Source: an uncultured beta proteobacterium
Lineage (GTDB): Bacteria > Pseudomonadota > Gammaproteobacteria > Burkholderiales > Burkholderiaceae
Reading direction: 5' to 3'
NCBI GenBank assembly: GCA_903843235.1
Contig: CAIMOW010000047.1
Span: forward strand, 1 to 40,435
DNA: 40,435 bases
A program made the translations under genes and the position numbers. The number at the start of each line of letters is the position of its first letter. Within the stretch, counting starts at the first letter, position 1. The notes beneath the pieces were generated by a model. That model was given only the letters and a program-made list of their open reading frames with translations. It made no database searches and was not told where the DNA came from. Shown piece after piece: positions 25,942-35,833 of this stretch.

Positions 25942-27455
25942 TAGAAGCGCTCCAATTCTGGAAAAGGCAGAGCGCCACCACTAATCCGCATTCGGCCATA
26001 TTCGGCGCAGCGATGTAATGAAGGAATTGCTTTATCAGGGTTGAGTAATCGCTCTGGATCAAAGGCGTCTTTTACACCCCAGAATGCCTCACGCTCACCT
26101 TCTCCAAATTGCACGCACATTGAATTAATTTTTTCAATACCAACGCCGTGCTCACCAGTAATTGTGCCACCTAGCTCAACACAAGCCTCTAAAATTTCGG
26201 TACCAAAATCTTCAGCACGGTGCCATTCATCTTGATCGGCACCATTAAAGAGAATCAGTGGATGCATATTGCCGTCACCCGCATGAAATACGTTTAAACA
26301 GCTAAGACCATATTTCTTTTCCATTACCTGGATGCGCTTAAGCAAAGTTGCAATATGTCTGCGAGGAATAGTGCCATCCATGCAGTAGTAGTCTGCAGCA
26401 ATACGACCAGCAGCAGGAAAGGCGTTCTTACGCCCACTCCAAAATTTGAGACGTTCAGTTTCATCTTTGGAAATTTGAATGCCACTAGCGCCCGATTTTT
26501 CAAGGACCGCCGTCATGCGTTCTATCTCTTCAGCGACCTCTTCGGGGGTGCCATCAGACTCGCATAACAAGATCGCTGATGCATCTAAGTCGTAACCAGC
26601 GTGCACAAATTCTTCGACGGCATGAGTGGTGGCTTTATCCATCATTTCTAGCCCAGCTGGAATTATGCCCGCAGCAATGATGTCAGCTACTGCATTGCCA
26701 CCTTTTTCAATATCATCAAAACTCGCCATAATCACCCGAGCAAGTTTGGGTTTAGCAACCAACTTCACAGTAACTTCGGTGACAACTGCTAGCATGCCTT
26801 CACTGCCAACCATGATGGCCAATAAATCTAAACCTGGAGAGTCTGGCGCTAAGCTACCAAATTCTACAATCTCGCCATTCATCAGGAGACCGCGTACTTT
26901 TAAAACGTTGTGCAGGGTGAGACCATATTTGAGACAGTGAACACCACCAGAGTTTTCATTCACATTGCCGCCAATAGAGCAGGCAATTTGCGACGAAGGA
27001 TCTGGAGCGTAATATAGACCGAGATGGGCAACTGCCTCTGAGATGGCTAAATTTCTAACGCCAGGCTGCACCACCGCAGTTCTAGTGAAGGAGTCAATAC
27101 TGATAATTTTTTTGAGCTTAGCAAGTGAGAGTACAAGTCCTTGTGCAATGGGCATCGCGCCGCCGGATAAACCTGTGCCAGATCCGCGTGGAACTACCGG
27201 AACTCGCATGGCATAACAAATCTTCAGAATCTGGGCTGCCTGTTCTTCGGTTTCAGGCAGGGCGACAGCTAAAGGCATTCGACGATAGGCCGCCAAGCCA
27301 TCGCATTCATAGGGAATGGTGTCTTCAGGCTCCCAAAGTAAGGCATGCTCAGGCAGGATGGGCTTAAGAGCGAATACGAGCTTAGATTGCAGGGCGCTGA
27401 TAGCGGCTTGGTCCGGGAGTGTGGTCACCATATTCATGTAGATCATTTTAGTCAT
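25941..27455 (-). CDS. glcD: Glycolate oxidase subunit GlcD (FAD-linked oxidase)
   Basis: 504 aa; VPRGSGTGLSGGAMP, DPSSQIACSIGGNVNENSGGVHCLKYG, GTITGEHGVGIEK; in-frame alternative starts at M4, M7, M9. Confidence 0.96.
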   Translation of the reverse strand: MTKMIYMNMVTTLPDQAAISALQSKLVFALKPILPEHALLWEPEDTIPYECDGLAAYRRMPLAVALPETEEQAAQILKICYAMRVPVVPRGSGTGLSGGAMPIAQGLVLSLAKLKKIISIDSFTRTAVVQPGVRNLAISEAVAHLGLYYAPDPSSQIACSIGGNVNENSGGVHCLKYGLTLHNVLKVRGLLMNGEIVEFGSLAPDSPGLDLLAIMVGSEGMLAVVTEVTVKLVAKPKLARVIMASFDDIEKGGNAVADIIAAGIIPAGLEMMDKATTHAVEEFVHAGYDLDASAILLCESDGTPEEVAEEIERMTAVLEKSGASGIQISKDETERLKFWSGRKNAFPAAGRIAADYYCMDGTIPRRHIATLLKRIQVMEKKYGLSCLNVFHAGDGNMHPLILFNGADQDEWHRAEDFGTEILEACVELGGTITGEHGVGIEKINSMCVQFGEGEREAFWGVKDAFDPERLLNPDKAIPSLHRCAEYGRMRISGGALPFPELERF

Positions 27456-27460
27456 TTACC

Positions 27461-27466
27461 TATAAT
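27461..27466 (+). promoter_or_regulatory. -10 box TATAAT 6 nt upstream of the adenosyltransferase ATG (putative leaderless promoter)
   Basis: Perfect TATAAT; weak -35; no Shine-Dalgarno before ATG 27473. Confidence 0.5.
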
Positions 27467-27472
27467 GAGTTT

Positions 27473-28039
27473 ATGGGAAATCGACTTTCAAAAATTGCTA
27501 CCAGAACCGGTGACGCCGGAATGACCGGATTGGGTGACGGCAGTCGCGTGGAGAAGGATCATTTGCGAATCTGCGCTATGGGTGACGTGGATGAGCTGAA
27601 CTCTGAAATTGGCGTTCTGATGACTGAAACCCTGCCTGAAAGCATTTCCGCAGAGTTACGAACATTATTTTTGCAAGTGCAGCATGATCTTTTTGACTTG
27701 GGCGGCGAGCTTTGCATCCCGAATTACACCTTGCTTAAACCAGAGCATGTTGCCCAATTAGATGTTTGGCTCGAGCAATACAACAAGACTTTGCCTCCTC
27801 TCACCGAATTTATCCTTCCTGGAGGAACTCGTGCTGCTGCACAAGCTCATGTGTGTCGAACCGTCTGTAGAAGAGCAGAGCGCTCTATTGTGCGACTTGG
27901 CTGGGCTGAGCCTTTGTATGATGCCCCACGTCAATACGTCAATCGCCTATCCGACTTGCTATTTGTATTGTCTCGAGTCTTTAACCGGGCAGCTGGTGGT
28001 ACGGACATTCTTTGGAATCATGAAAAAGTTGACAAATAA
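27473..28039 (+). CDS. PduO-type ATP:cob(I)alamin adenosyltransferase
   Basis: 188 aa; MGNRLSKIATRTGDAGMTGLGDGSRV, VCRRAERSIVRL, YVNRLSDLLFVLSRV. Confidence 0.95.
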   Translation: MGNRLSKIATRTGDAGMTGLGDGSRVEKDHLRICAMGDVDELNSEIGVLMTETLPESISAELRTLFLQVQHDLFDLGGELCIPNYTLLKPEHVAQLDVWLEQYNKTLPPLTEFILPGGTRAAAQAHVCRTVCRRAERSIVRLGWAEPLYDAPRQYVNRLSDLLFVLSRVFNRAAGGTDILWNHEKVDK

Positions 28040-28070
28040 ATGAGGTCAAGTAATTGAGCCTCATTTATTT
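28034..28070. terminator. Symmetrical terminator between convergent adenosyltransferase and aroG genes
   Basis: AAATAAATGAGG (28034-28045) / CCTCATTTATTT (28059-28070), inner TCAA-GTAA-TTGA; left arm includes the + gene stop codon. Confidence 0.8.
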
Positions 28071-28114
28071 GATACAGAATTAGCGCCCCAGAGGCGTCAA
28101 TTTTATTTCTGAAC

Positions 28115-29239
28115 TTATTTTTTAGATTTGCGACGAGTTTTTACAGCTGTAGCCAAGCGTTGTAATACATTGACTGAATTTTCCCAGTTAATGCAGGCAT
28201 CCGTAATGCTCGTGCCGTATTCCAATTTGTTTGGATCATCCTTGCCTGGCGTAAATTTTTGAGCGCCATCATTAAGATGGCTTTCAATCATGACACCAAA
28301 CACTTTGCGTGAGCCAGATTCAATTTGTTCGGCAATATTTTCAGCAACCACAATTTGACGCTCATGCTTCTTGCTTGAGTTTGCGTGGGATAGATCAACC
28401 ATCAGGCTGGCTGGAAGCTTTGCTGCTGCTAGTTCAGCGCATGCTGCATCGACAAATCTGGCTTCGTAATTTGGCTCTTTACCGCCGCGTAAAATGACAT
28501 GGCAATCTTTATTGCCCTTCGTTTCCACGATCGACACTTGACCATTCTTGTGAACAGATAAGAAGTGATGTGGTCGGCTTGCTGCTTGAATAGCATCAGT
28601 AGCAATTTTGATATTGCCATCAGTACCGTTCTTAAAGCCAATGGGAGCGGATAAGCCAGAAGCGAGTTCACGATGAACTTGGCTCTCGGTTGTGCGAGCG
28701 CCGATGGCACCCCAAGAAATCAGATCAGCAATATATTGCGGAGAAATGACGTCAAGGAATTCGCTTCCTGCTGGCATGCCAAGTCGATTAATTTCCATGA
28801 GTACTTGACGTGCAATACGCAAGCCTTCTTCGATGCGATAGCTTTCATCAAGATAGGGGTCATTGATCAGACCTTTCCATCCAATAGTAGTACGTGGCTT
28901 TTCAAAATACACCCGCATCACAATTTCGAGTTCACTAGAGAAGCGTTTACGTTCGACTAAGAGACGTTGGCAATATTCCAACGCTGCTCTTGGATCATGA
29001 ATGGAACAAGGTCCAATAATGACCAATAAGCGGTCGTCTTTGCCGTGAATAATGTCGCGAATCTTGCCACGAGTATTACTGATCAATGATTCAGTTGGTG
29101 TTCCCGAGATGGGGAAGAAGCGAATCAAATGCTCTGGCGGAGGTAGAACAGTGATGTTATGAATGCGTTGATCGTCGGTATCTGACGTTTTATCAACGGC
29201 AGCGTACCAATTGGCTGGATTAGTATTTTGTTGGCTCAT
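28115..29239 (-). CDS. aroG: 3-deoxy-7-phosphoheptulonate synthase (class I, AroG/F/H type)
   Basis: 374 aa; LLVIIGPCSIHDPRAALEYC, FEKPRTTIGWKGLINDPYLD. Confidence 0.96.
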   Translation of the reverse strand: MSQQNTNPANWYAAVDKTSDTDDQRIHNITVLPPPEHLIRFFPISGTPTESLISNTRGKIRDIIHGKDDRLLVIIGPCSIHDPRAALEYCQRLLVERKRFSSELEIVMRVYFEKPRTTIGWKGLINDPYLDESYRIEEGLRIARQVLMEINRLGMPAGSEFLDVISPQYIADLISWGAIGARTTESQVHRELASGLSAPIGFKNGTDGNIKIATDAIQAASRPHHFLSVHKNGQVSIVETKGNKDCHVILRGGKEPNYEARFVDAACAELAAAKLPASLMVDLSHANSSKKHERQIVVAENIAEQIESGSRKVFGVMIESHLNDGAQKFTPGKDDPNKLEYGTSITDACINWENSVNVLQRLATAVKTRRKSKK

Positions 29240-29258
29240 ACGGCTATTTTAAGCCGTA

Positions 29259-30749
29259 TCAGGCTGTTCCACCCACAGTCAGGCTATCAATCCGTAAAGT
29301 TGGCTGCCCAACCCCTACGGGAACACTTTGCCCTTCTTTGCCACAGACCCCAACGCCGCCATCCAATTTGAGGTCATTTCCGATCATGGAAACCTGTTTT
29401 AGGGACTCGGGACCACTACCAATAATCGTTGCACCTTTAACGGGGTATTGGATTTTGCCGTTTTCCACCCAATAGGCTTCGGATGCGGAAAACACAAATT
29501 TGCCACTAGTGATGTCCACCTGCCCACCACCAAAATTGACTGCATAGAGCCCACGTTTAATGCTGGCGACAATTTCTTGGGGATCATCTTTCCCAGCCAA
29601 CATGTAGGTATTAGTCATACGCGGCATTGGTAGTGAAGCAAAGCTTTCACGCCGGCCATTGCCAGTGAGCGGCATTTTCATCAGGCGGGCATTCAGACTG
29701 TCTTGAATGTAACCCTTCAAAATGCCATCTTCTATAAGTGTTGTGCATTGGGTTGGCGTACCTTCGTCATCAATATTGAGCGAGCCTCGGCGACCAGAGA
29801 GGGCGCCATCATCGACAACCGTAACGCCTTTAGCGGCTACCCGTTGACCAATGCGACCTGCAAATGCTGAAGAGCCTTTGCGATTGAAGTCACCCTCAAG
29901 GCCGTGACCTACTGCTTCATGAAGTAACACTCCAGGCCAGCCTGGCCCCATGACTACTGTCATTGGGCCAGCAGGTGCGGCGCGTGAGTCGAGATTCACG
30001 AGGGCGCCATCGACCGCTTCATCTACATATTGATTGATGAGTCCCGTATTGAAGTACCCGTAGTCATGTCTTGCACCGCCACCAGATGATCCAGACTCGC
30101 GACGTCCATTATGTTCTGCGATCACATGGACTGAGATGCGCACTAGCGGACGAATATCTGCAGCCAGCAGGCCATCTGCACGCAGCACTAAGACTACATC
30201 AAACTCTCCGGCAAGGCTTGCCATCACTTGAATGATGCGGGGATCGCGTGCCTTAGCGCGGCGCTCGATACTTTCAAGTAGAGCAATTTTTTCTTTAGGT
30301 TGAAGTGAGTCCAAGGGATTTAAATCGGAGTAAAGCTCATTAGAAATAGGGTTAAAGATTTTGCTAGCAACTGCTTGCTTGCCACCTTCTGGGCCAATTA
30401 CACGGGTTGCCTTGGCCGCCTTATTTAAGGCTTCTAAATTAATTTCATCTGAATAGGCAAAGGCCGTTTTATCTCCATAGATCGCGCGCACACCGACACC
30501 TTGGTCGATGTTGAAGCTACCAGATTTAACGATGCCTTCTTCAAGACTCCAGCTTTCACTGCGAGTGTGCTGAAAATACAAATCAGCATCATCAAGGCGG
30601 TGGGCAAACATACTACCGAACGTGCGATGCAAGTCTTGTTCGGATAAACCAGTTGGCTCAAGCAGAATCGATTTAGCTAACTTAAGAAGATCCGCCTGTT
30701 TTTTGGGTTTGGTCCAATCAGTTGGAAATAGCGCTTCTGGTGCATTCAT
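29259..30749 (-). CDS. tldD: Metalloprotease TldD
   Basis: 496 aa; [33 protein letters not shown] with HEAVGH. Confidence 0.97.
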   Translation of the reverse strand: MNAPEALFPTDWTKPKKQADLLKLAKSILLEPTGLSEQDLHRTFGSMFAHRLDDADLYFQHTRSESWSLEEGIVKSGSFNIDQGVGVRAIYGDKTAFAYSDEINLEALNKAAKATRVIGPEGGKQAVASKIFNPISNELYSDLNPLDSLQPKEKIALLESIERRAKARDPRIIQVMASLAGEFDVVLVLRADGLLAADIRPLVRISVHVIAEHNGRRESGSSGGGARHDYGYFNTGLINQYVDEAVDGALVNLDSRAAPAGPMTVVMGPGWPGVLLHEAVGHGLEGDFNRKGSSAFAGRIGQRVAAKGVTVVDDGALSGRRGSLNIDDEGTPTQCTTLIEDGILKGYIQDSLNARLMKMPLTGNGRRESFASLPMPRMTNTYMLAGKDDPQEIVASIKRGLYAVNFGGGQVDITSGKFVFSASEAYWVENGKIQYPVKGATIIGSGPESLKQVSMIGNDLKLDGGVGVCGKEGQSVPVGVGQPTLRIDSLTVGGTA

Positions 30750-30772
30750 ATTATTTTGGTAAGTCTTTCGCT

Positions 30773-31618
30773 TTATAGCTTGCGGTGTTTCAGTGCTGGG
30801 AGCTTAGAGCGTACCTCGTTTAATTTATCTTTGCTTAGAACCCCGGAAATAAAGCCTTCGCCTTCTGGAAGGTTTGCTAATACCGTACCCCAGGGGTCTA
30901 TGAGCATACTATTGCCCCACGTACGGCGTTGATTAATATGCGTTCCGCCCTGTGCTGAAGATAGGACATAGCATTGGTTTTCAATCGCACGGGCGCGTAG
31001 CAGAATTTCCCAATGGTCCTTGCCGGTGGTGTAAGTAAAGGCCGCTGGAATGATGTGGCAATCCACCTCTCCTAGAGATCTATATAACTCCGGAAATCGC
31101 AGGTCGTAACAAATGCTTAAGCCAAAGCGCCATTCTTCATTATCGATCTTGATAGAAAGTACACTCGGAGTATTGCCTGCCTCGATCGTTTCGGATTCTT
31201 CATAGCGCTCGGTTGCTGTCTGAAAGCCAAATAAATGAATCTTGTCGTATCGCCCAATACGCTGGCCTTGAGGATCAAAAACTAAGGTGGTGTTCAATAC
31301 TTTATTAGTTGCCTGTGCCTCAAGTGGAATGGTTCCAGCAACTAGATAGATGCCGTTTGTTTTTGCCATAGCGGCCAACTGTTCTTGAATGGGTCCACCC
31401 CCCAATTTTTCTCTAGCGAGAACTTTGTCGGTATCTTTTAATCCCATGAGGCAAAAGTATTCGGGCAAAACTACGAGCTGAGCACCCGTTTTGGCTGCCT
31501 GCCCGATCAATTTTTTGGCTGTATCCAGATTCTCTTGAAGCGCTGGGGTAGAGATCATCTGAATAGAAGCGATATTTAATTCAGAAGGCATAGCTGAAGC
31601 GCTCATAGGTATTCGCAA
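30773..31618 (-). CDS. Carbon-nitrogen hydrolase (nitrilase superfamily, Nit1/deaminated glutathione amidase-like)
   Basis: 281 aa; catalytic triad context [35 protein letters not shown]. Confidence 0.93.
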   Translation of the reverse strand: MRIPMSASAMPSELNIASIQMISTPALQENLDTAKKLIGQAAKTGAQLVVLPEYFCLMGLKDTDKVLAREKLGGGPIQEQLAAMAKTNGIYLVAGTIPLEAQATNKVLNTTLVFDPQGQRIGRYDKIHLFGFQTATERYEESETIEAGNTPSVLSIKIDNEEWRFGLSICYDLRFPELYRSLGEVDCHIIPAAFTYTTGKDHWEILLRARAIENQCYVLSSAQGGTHINQRRTWGNSMLIDPWGTVLANLPEGEGFISGVLSKDKLNEVRSKLPALKHRKL

Positions 31619-31630
31619 TAAAGAGATAAG

Positions 31631-34600
31631 TTAGTTTTGAGGGCTTGTTGAGGACGAAGAGTTTTGGGTATTTGGTGCATTTGGCTTGGTCTGCTCTTTC
31701 AGTAAGCCCTTGCTACGAATGCTATTCAAAGTTTTTTCATCAATTGGCTGGCCTTTTTGATCAAGCGGAATAACTTCTGGGTCAGTCCATGAGCCTTGTA
31801 CTAAATAATCGGTTTGCATGGCGCGATTAATTTGATTGGTGATCAGATATTGACCCACAAGCGCACTGAGACCGACGATAGGATTAATAACAAATGCCGC
31901 CACTACAGATCCTACAGCAGCATCAATCGTTGGAAATACCGTTATACGAAGGTCCTGTGTCTCTTTGGGAATATTGATTTGACCATTAATGGCGACACGC
32001 GCTTGATCCAACTCCATGGTGAATTGATTAGTTTGGGCAAGACCATTGCTAATATCAAAGCTACTCTCGATAGAATTAAAAGGTGTTCCTTTGGTCACAA
32101 TATTGCCTAGACTGCCTTGGAGATCAAGGGTAGCGAATCTAAAGAGACTTTGTAGACTCAATACATTGAGGAGTTTGGCGGCATCTGAGTTGACCTCCAA
32201 CAGGCGCCCTTTGTCGAGATTAAGATTGATCTTCCCTGAGAGCGTTTCGTAGTCTGGATTCAATAAGTTGTTATCCCACTCTAGTTTTCCAGTGAGCTTG
32301 CCTTGACCGCCTTCTACAGATTTAGCATTACTCCAATGAGCAATAATTTGTCCAGCGTCCTTTACATCCATATCAATGTTTAGTGTGCTGTGGTCTTTTC
32401 CATTTCCAATGCCACTACTCCATTGTCCCGAGAGAGATGATCTACCTTGAGGGTTGGCTATCTGAACGGACTCGATGCTTAAGAGATTTTTGCTGGTGCG
32501 CGACTTAATCTTGAGTGTGCCGAGTTGCGCTTTAGACCAAGAAAAGTCATCAATGGTGATATTTAGGCTTGGAATAGAGTTGGGGTTCGCCTTTGGATTA
32601 TTGCTATTTTTATATTGAGACTCCGGCAAAGCGCTGGCATTAGCAAGGGGCTCTGGAATTCTGAGGCGTGTGAAGCGACCAGTAATTAATCCGCTTGGAT
32701 TGGTGGGGGTTTCTTCCTGCCAGCGAATCTGTCCTGCAGCTTGTGTCGAATTAAGGCGCAATTGCCAGATATCGTTTTTATTATTTCCAATCAAGCCAAC
32801 ATCAGTCCATACGCGATCCAACAGAATTAGTTTTTTGATTTGAGCATTTACTTGAACATTGCTCTCGCCAGTAGAATTCTGTTTGACGGTTTTGTTCCGT
32901 TGTCCTGCACTTAAAAATTCTTGCCATGCATCTATATTCAGTTCGCTAGTTTGTAGATTCAGATCAAATCCCTGTTGGGGAAGATTGGCGGGGGCGCCAA
33001 CGCCTAGTGCATGACGAATCTCATTGTCTAGCCCGAGGCTGCCTTGTAGAGAAATTTGTTCACCAATTTTGCCAGACCAAGTTGCGCGAGCGAGATTTGC
33101 TTTGCTATTAACGTAGGTACGAAGATTGAGTTGGCCTAGCATCGGAGTACCTGCGGATTTTTTAGCCGGGGTGGGGGCGATACTGGCCCAATTTCTTAAA
33201 TCTAATCTTAAGTTGGTTTCGCTACCAGCTTTACTGAAGTTGAGTAAGCCCTCATATTTTGCCGAACCACTCATGCCATTCAGAATCGAGCTGACTGCAG
33301 GACTGAGATCTTTGGAAAAATACTTCTTAATAAAGTTGCCATCAATATTGCCATTAATACTGAAGCTAGGGTTTTCAGTTGCAGAAGGGGCGCTAGTAAT
33401 ATTGATGTCACCTCCTAAGAAATTAGCGGTGACATTTTCAAACTCGGGATTAAGCTCAGTAATCCGAATATTCCCTTTGAGATTCTCTAGAGGTGGAAAG
33501 CTACCCCACTGAGCACGATTACCTGGGAGATCTAACTTCGCATCAATATGGGTATCCGCTTTCCCTGATAGTGGAATGCTTAAGCCCAAATTTAAGCTTG
33601 TGAAACCATAAACTTTTAGATTTTTTTCTAGACTCTCTTGATTTTTGCCTACAGGAGATGCGAAGAGATACTGGAGCATTTGTTGCGCTTCTCCTTGCGC
33701 GCTACCATTAACGGAGAGCATTAATTGCTTGGCGCTGACATTAGGTATCTGGGCATGAACGTTGCTTATCACAACACTTTGATAATTTGCTTTGCTGATA
33801 TCCACGTTTAATGCGGACTGTTTCATGCTGATTTCACCGCTGAGCTTGGTAAATGCAGGCCACTCGCCCTGCGACTTAGGCATGAGAGGAGCGGGTTTGA
33901 AGGTAGCATCAGTGATCGGTAGGTTTAGTGTAAATTCATCGGATTGCCCCCTAGGGAAGGGTATCTGATTCGGGTCACCTTTAATGTGTAGAGTACCGTT
34001 GCGAATGAGGCCAGTATCAAATGCTTTTCCAAGAAACTGCTTGCTATCGCTATCCATCCCAGTAGGAAGGTAGCGATATGCACTAGCAAGTTTTGCTTGT
34101 ACAAAGTTCATGTCTAGGGTCAGTTGATCGGCTTGCTTCGGTCCACTAAGAATATAACTGCTATTGAGTGTGATATTAATCTCAGGATTGCTAAGGGCTA
34201 CTTGCTTCGCATTAATGATCCAGCCGCTTTTATATTTTTCCCAGTTGACTTGCCCGCTAGCTTTATCCAATTTAATTTTTGGCTCAACTAGGAAGTCATT
34301 TATTTCTACCTCTAATTTGGAAGACGCAAGGCTCAGGCTCCCATGTTTTTGGTCGGTTGTAATGATCCCCGTTAAATGAGAAACGCTAGGCATAGATTTG
34401 TTGATGCCGATAAAGCTCAAGTCAATGAGTTTGGCGCTAACAGTAAAATCTAATTTATCGGCATTAAACCAAGTGCCAGGAATGGGTAGTGCTGCTAGTG
34501 CAGATCGCCTTTCTGACCAGTTGATTTCTAGGTTTTGTAATTCACCATCTGCTTCCGATGCCTTGATCCATTGACGGACTTTTTTAGGCAGGGGAAGGTT

Positions 34601-35764
34601 GAGGGCAAATAGGGCAACATCTTCGACCAATATCTGGGGAGATGAAAATCCAAATTCTTTGATTTCACCACCATCTCCAGGCGGCTTCCATCGGAAGGTC
34701 ATGGGACTCAAGTGCTCGAGGGGTGTCGTGCTTAAGCTATCAATGTCCCGCCATGCTAGCGACTTGGTGCTTACTGAAAGTATCTGCTTTTCAGTTGATT
34801 GAATGAGATCAGTTTCCAATCTGCCAAACTCAATGGGATCTTCATCCTTAGCCAATTGAATTTTCAGGTGGTCGGCCACAATGGTGAGGGCGCCCCCATC
34901 AGGTTTGCCGCTGTCAAGATTGAGTTTTCCTTTTGAGCTAATGCTGCCCTTCAATGCATAAAGGGGCACTTTGAAGTCTTGTGTAATTTTGTTTAGATTG
35001 AGGTCGGCAAAATCCCAGGAGAACTCACCAACCCAATCCTTCCAGTTCCCAGCCTGACCTCCAAGGTGATGTGCAAAGTCTGCATTGATTTGGAACTGGC
35101 CTTTATGCCAAGGTGTGCTTGCAATCAAAGTGCCACGGTGATTGCGTAGTCCGTTGCTCAGACTAAGTTCTTGAATCTCAACCGAAGTATTCAGTTTCTT
35201 ATTTTGAAAATCTTCCCAAAAGAATTGAGCGTGACTTACTTTGATTGTGTTTTGTGCGAATAGCCAGTTCTCAGCTGAAAAATCATCTGACTTTGCGCCA
35301 ATCGGTATGCCTGCAATAGAGATGATGCCCCTAGCATCTCTTTGAGCATAAATTTGAGCGCCATCAAATTGAAGTTCATTAAAGTAGGGTTGAAGATGAT
35401 AGAAAGAAATCCAGCTTAATTCACCGCTAATTTTTTGAATTTCCAATAAGGGTTTAGCTTTTAAAGAGGAATTAAAACGCAAGCCGGTGATTTCAAAGAT
35501 GGGTCGAATTCCTGTCCATGAAACTTGCACATCATCCATCGAGACATCTGCACCAATCCGTGCACTGATAAGTTTCTCTAAGGCTGGTTTTGACTTCTCA
35601 ATTTGAGGCCATAGCAAGAAACGAACCCCAAGATGACCGAGCACAAACACTACAAAAATAAAGCCCCCCAGGATGAGAGCGCGCCTACCCCAGCGTCCGC
35701 TTCCGCCTGGAGGACGTTTTTGAAGCACGCTCCGGAGGCGAGGTGGGATGAGGTTGCGAAGCAT
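31631..35764 (-). CDS. yhdP: YhdP/AsmA-like family protein (DUF3971-type), large envelope protein
   Basis: 1377 aa, one N-terminal TM segment, long beta-rich region, TGxI/GxLNL AsmA-like C-terminus; adjacent to tldD/nitrilase. Confidence 0.87.
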   Translation of the reverse strand: MLRNLIPPRLRSVLQKRPPGGSGRWGRRALILGGFIFVVFVLGHLGVRFLLWPQIEKSKPALEKLISARIGADVSMDDVQVSWTGIRPIFEITGLRFNSSLKAKPLLEIQKISGELSWISFYHLQPYFNELQFDGAQIYAQRDARGIISIAGIPIGAKSDDFSAENWLFAQNTIKVSHAQFFWEDFQNKKLNTSVEIQELSLSNGLRNHRGTLIASTPWHKGQFQINADFAHHLGGQAGNWKDWVGEFSWDFADLNLNKITQDFKVPLYALKGSISSKGKLNLDSGKPDGGALTIVADHLKIQLAKDEDPIEFGRLETDLIQSTEKQILSVSTKSLAWRDIDSLSTTPLEHLSPMTFRWKPPGDGGEIKEFGFSSPQILVEDVALFALNLPLPKKVRQWIKASEADGELQNLEINWSERRSALAALPIPGTWFNADKLDFTVSAKLIDLSFIGINKSMPSVSHLTGIITTDQKHGSLSLASSKLEVEINDFLVEPKIKLDKASGQVNWEKYKSGWIINAKQVALSNPEINITLNSSYILSGPKQADQLTLDMNFVQAKLASAYRYLPTGMDSDSKQFLGKAFDTGLIRNGTLHIKGDPNQIPFPRGQSDEFTLNLPITDATFKPAPLMPKSQGEWPAFTKLSGEISMKQSALNVDISKANYQSVVISNVHAQIPNVSAKQLMLSVNGSAQGEAQQMLQYLFASPVGKNQESLEKNLKVYGFTSLNLGLSIPLSGKADTHIDAKLDLPGNRAQWGSFPPLENLKGNIRITELNPEFENVTANFLGGDINITSAPSATENPSFSINGNIDGNFIKKYFSKDLSPAVSSILNGMSGSAKYEGLLNFSKAGSETNLRLDLRNWASIAPTPAKKSAGTPMLGQLNLRTYVNSKANLARATWSGKIGEQISLQGSLGLDNEIRHALGVGAPANLPQQGFDLNLQTSELNIDAWQEFLSAGQRNKTVKQNSTGESNVQVNAQIKKLILLDRVWTDVGLIGNNKNDIWQLRLNSTQAAGQIRWQEETPTNPSGLITGRFTRLRIPEPLANASALPESQYKNSNNPKANPNSIPSLNITIDDFSWSKAQLGTLKIKSRTSKNLLSIESVQIANPQGRSSLSGQWSSGIGNGKDHSTLNIDMDVKDAGQIIAHWSNAKSVEGGQGKLTGKLEWDNNLLNPDYETLSGKINLNLDKGRLLEVNSDAAKLLNVLSLQSLFRFATLDLQGSLGNIVTKGTPFNSIESSFDISNGLAQTNQFTMELDQARVAINGQINIPKETQDLRITVFPTIDAAVGSVVAAFVINPIVGLSALVGQYLITNQINRAMQTDYLVQGSWTDPEVIPLDQKGQPIDEKTLNSIRSKGLLKEQTKPNAPNTQNSSSSTSPQN

Positions 35765-35833
35765 GACCTCTATTATCCGTCAGCCTCGAGGGGATCGCCA
35801 AGAGTCTTTCAAGGCTCGGATTAAGATGAGGGT

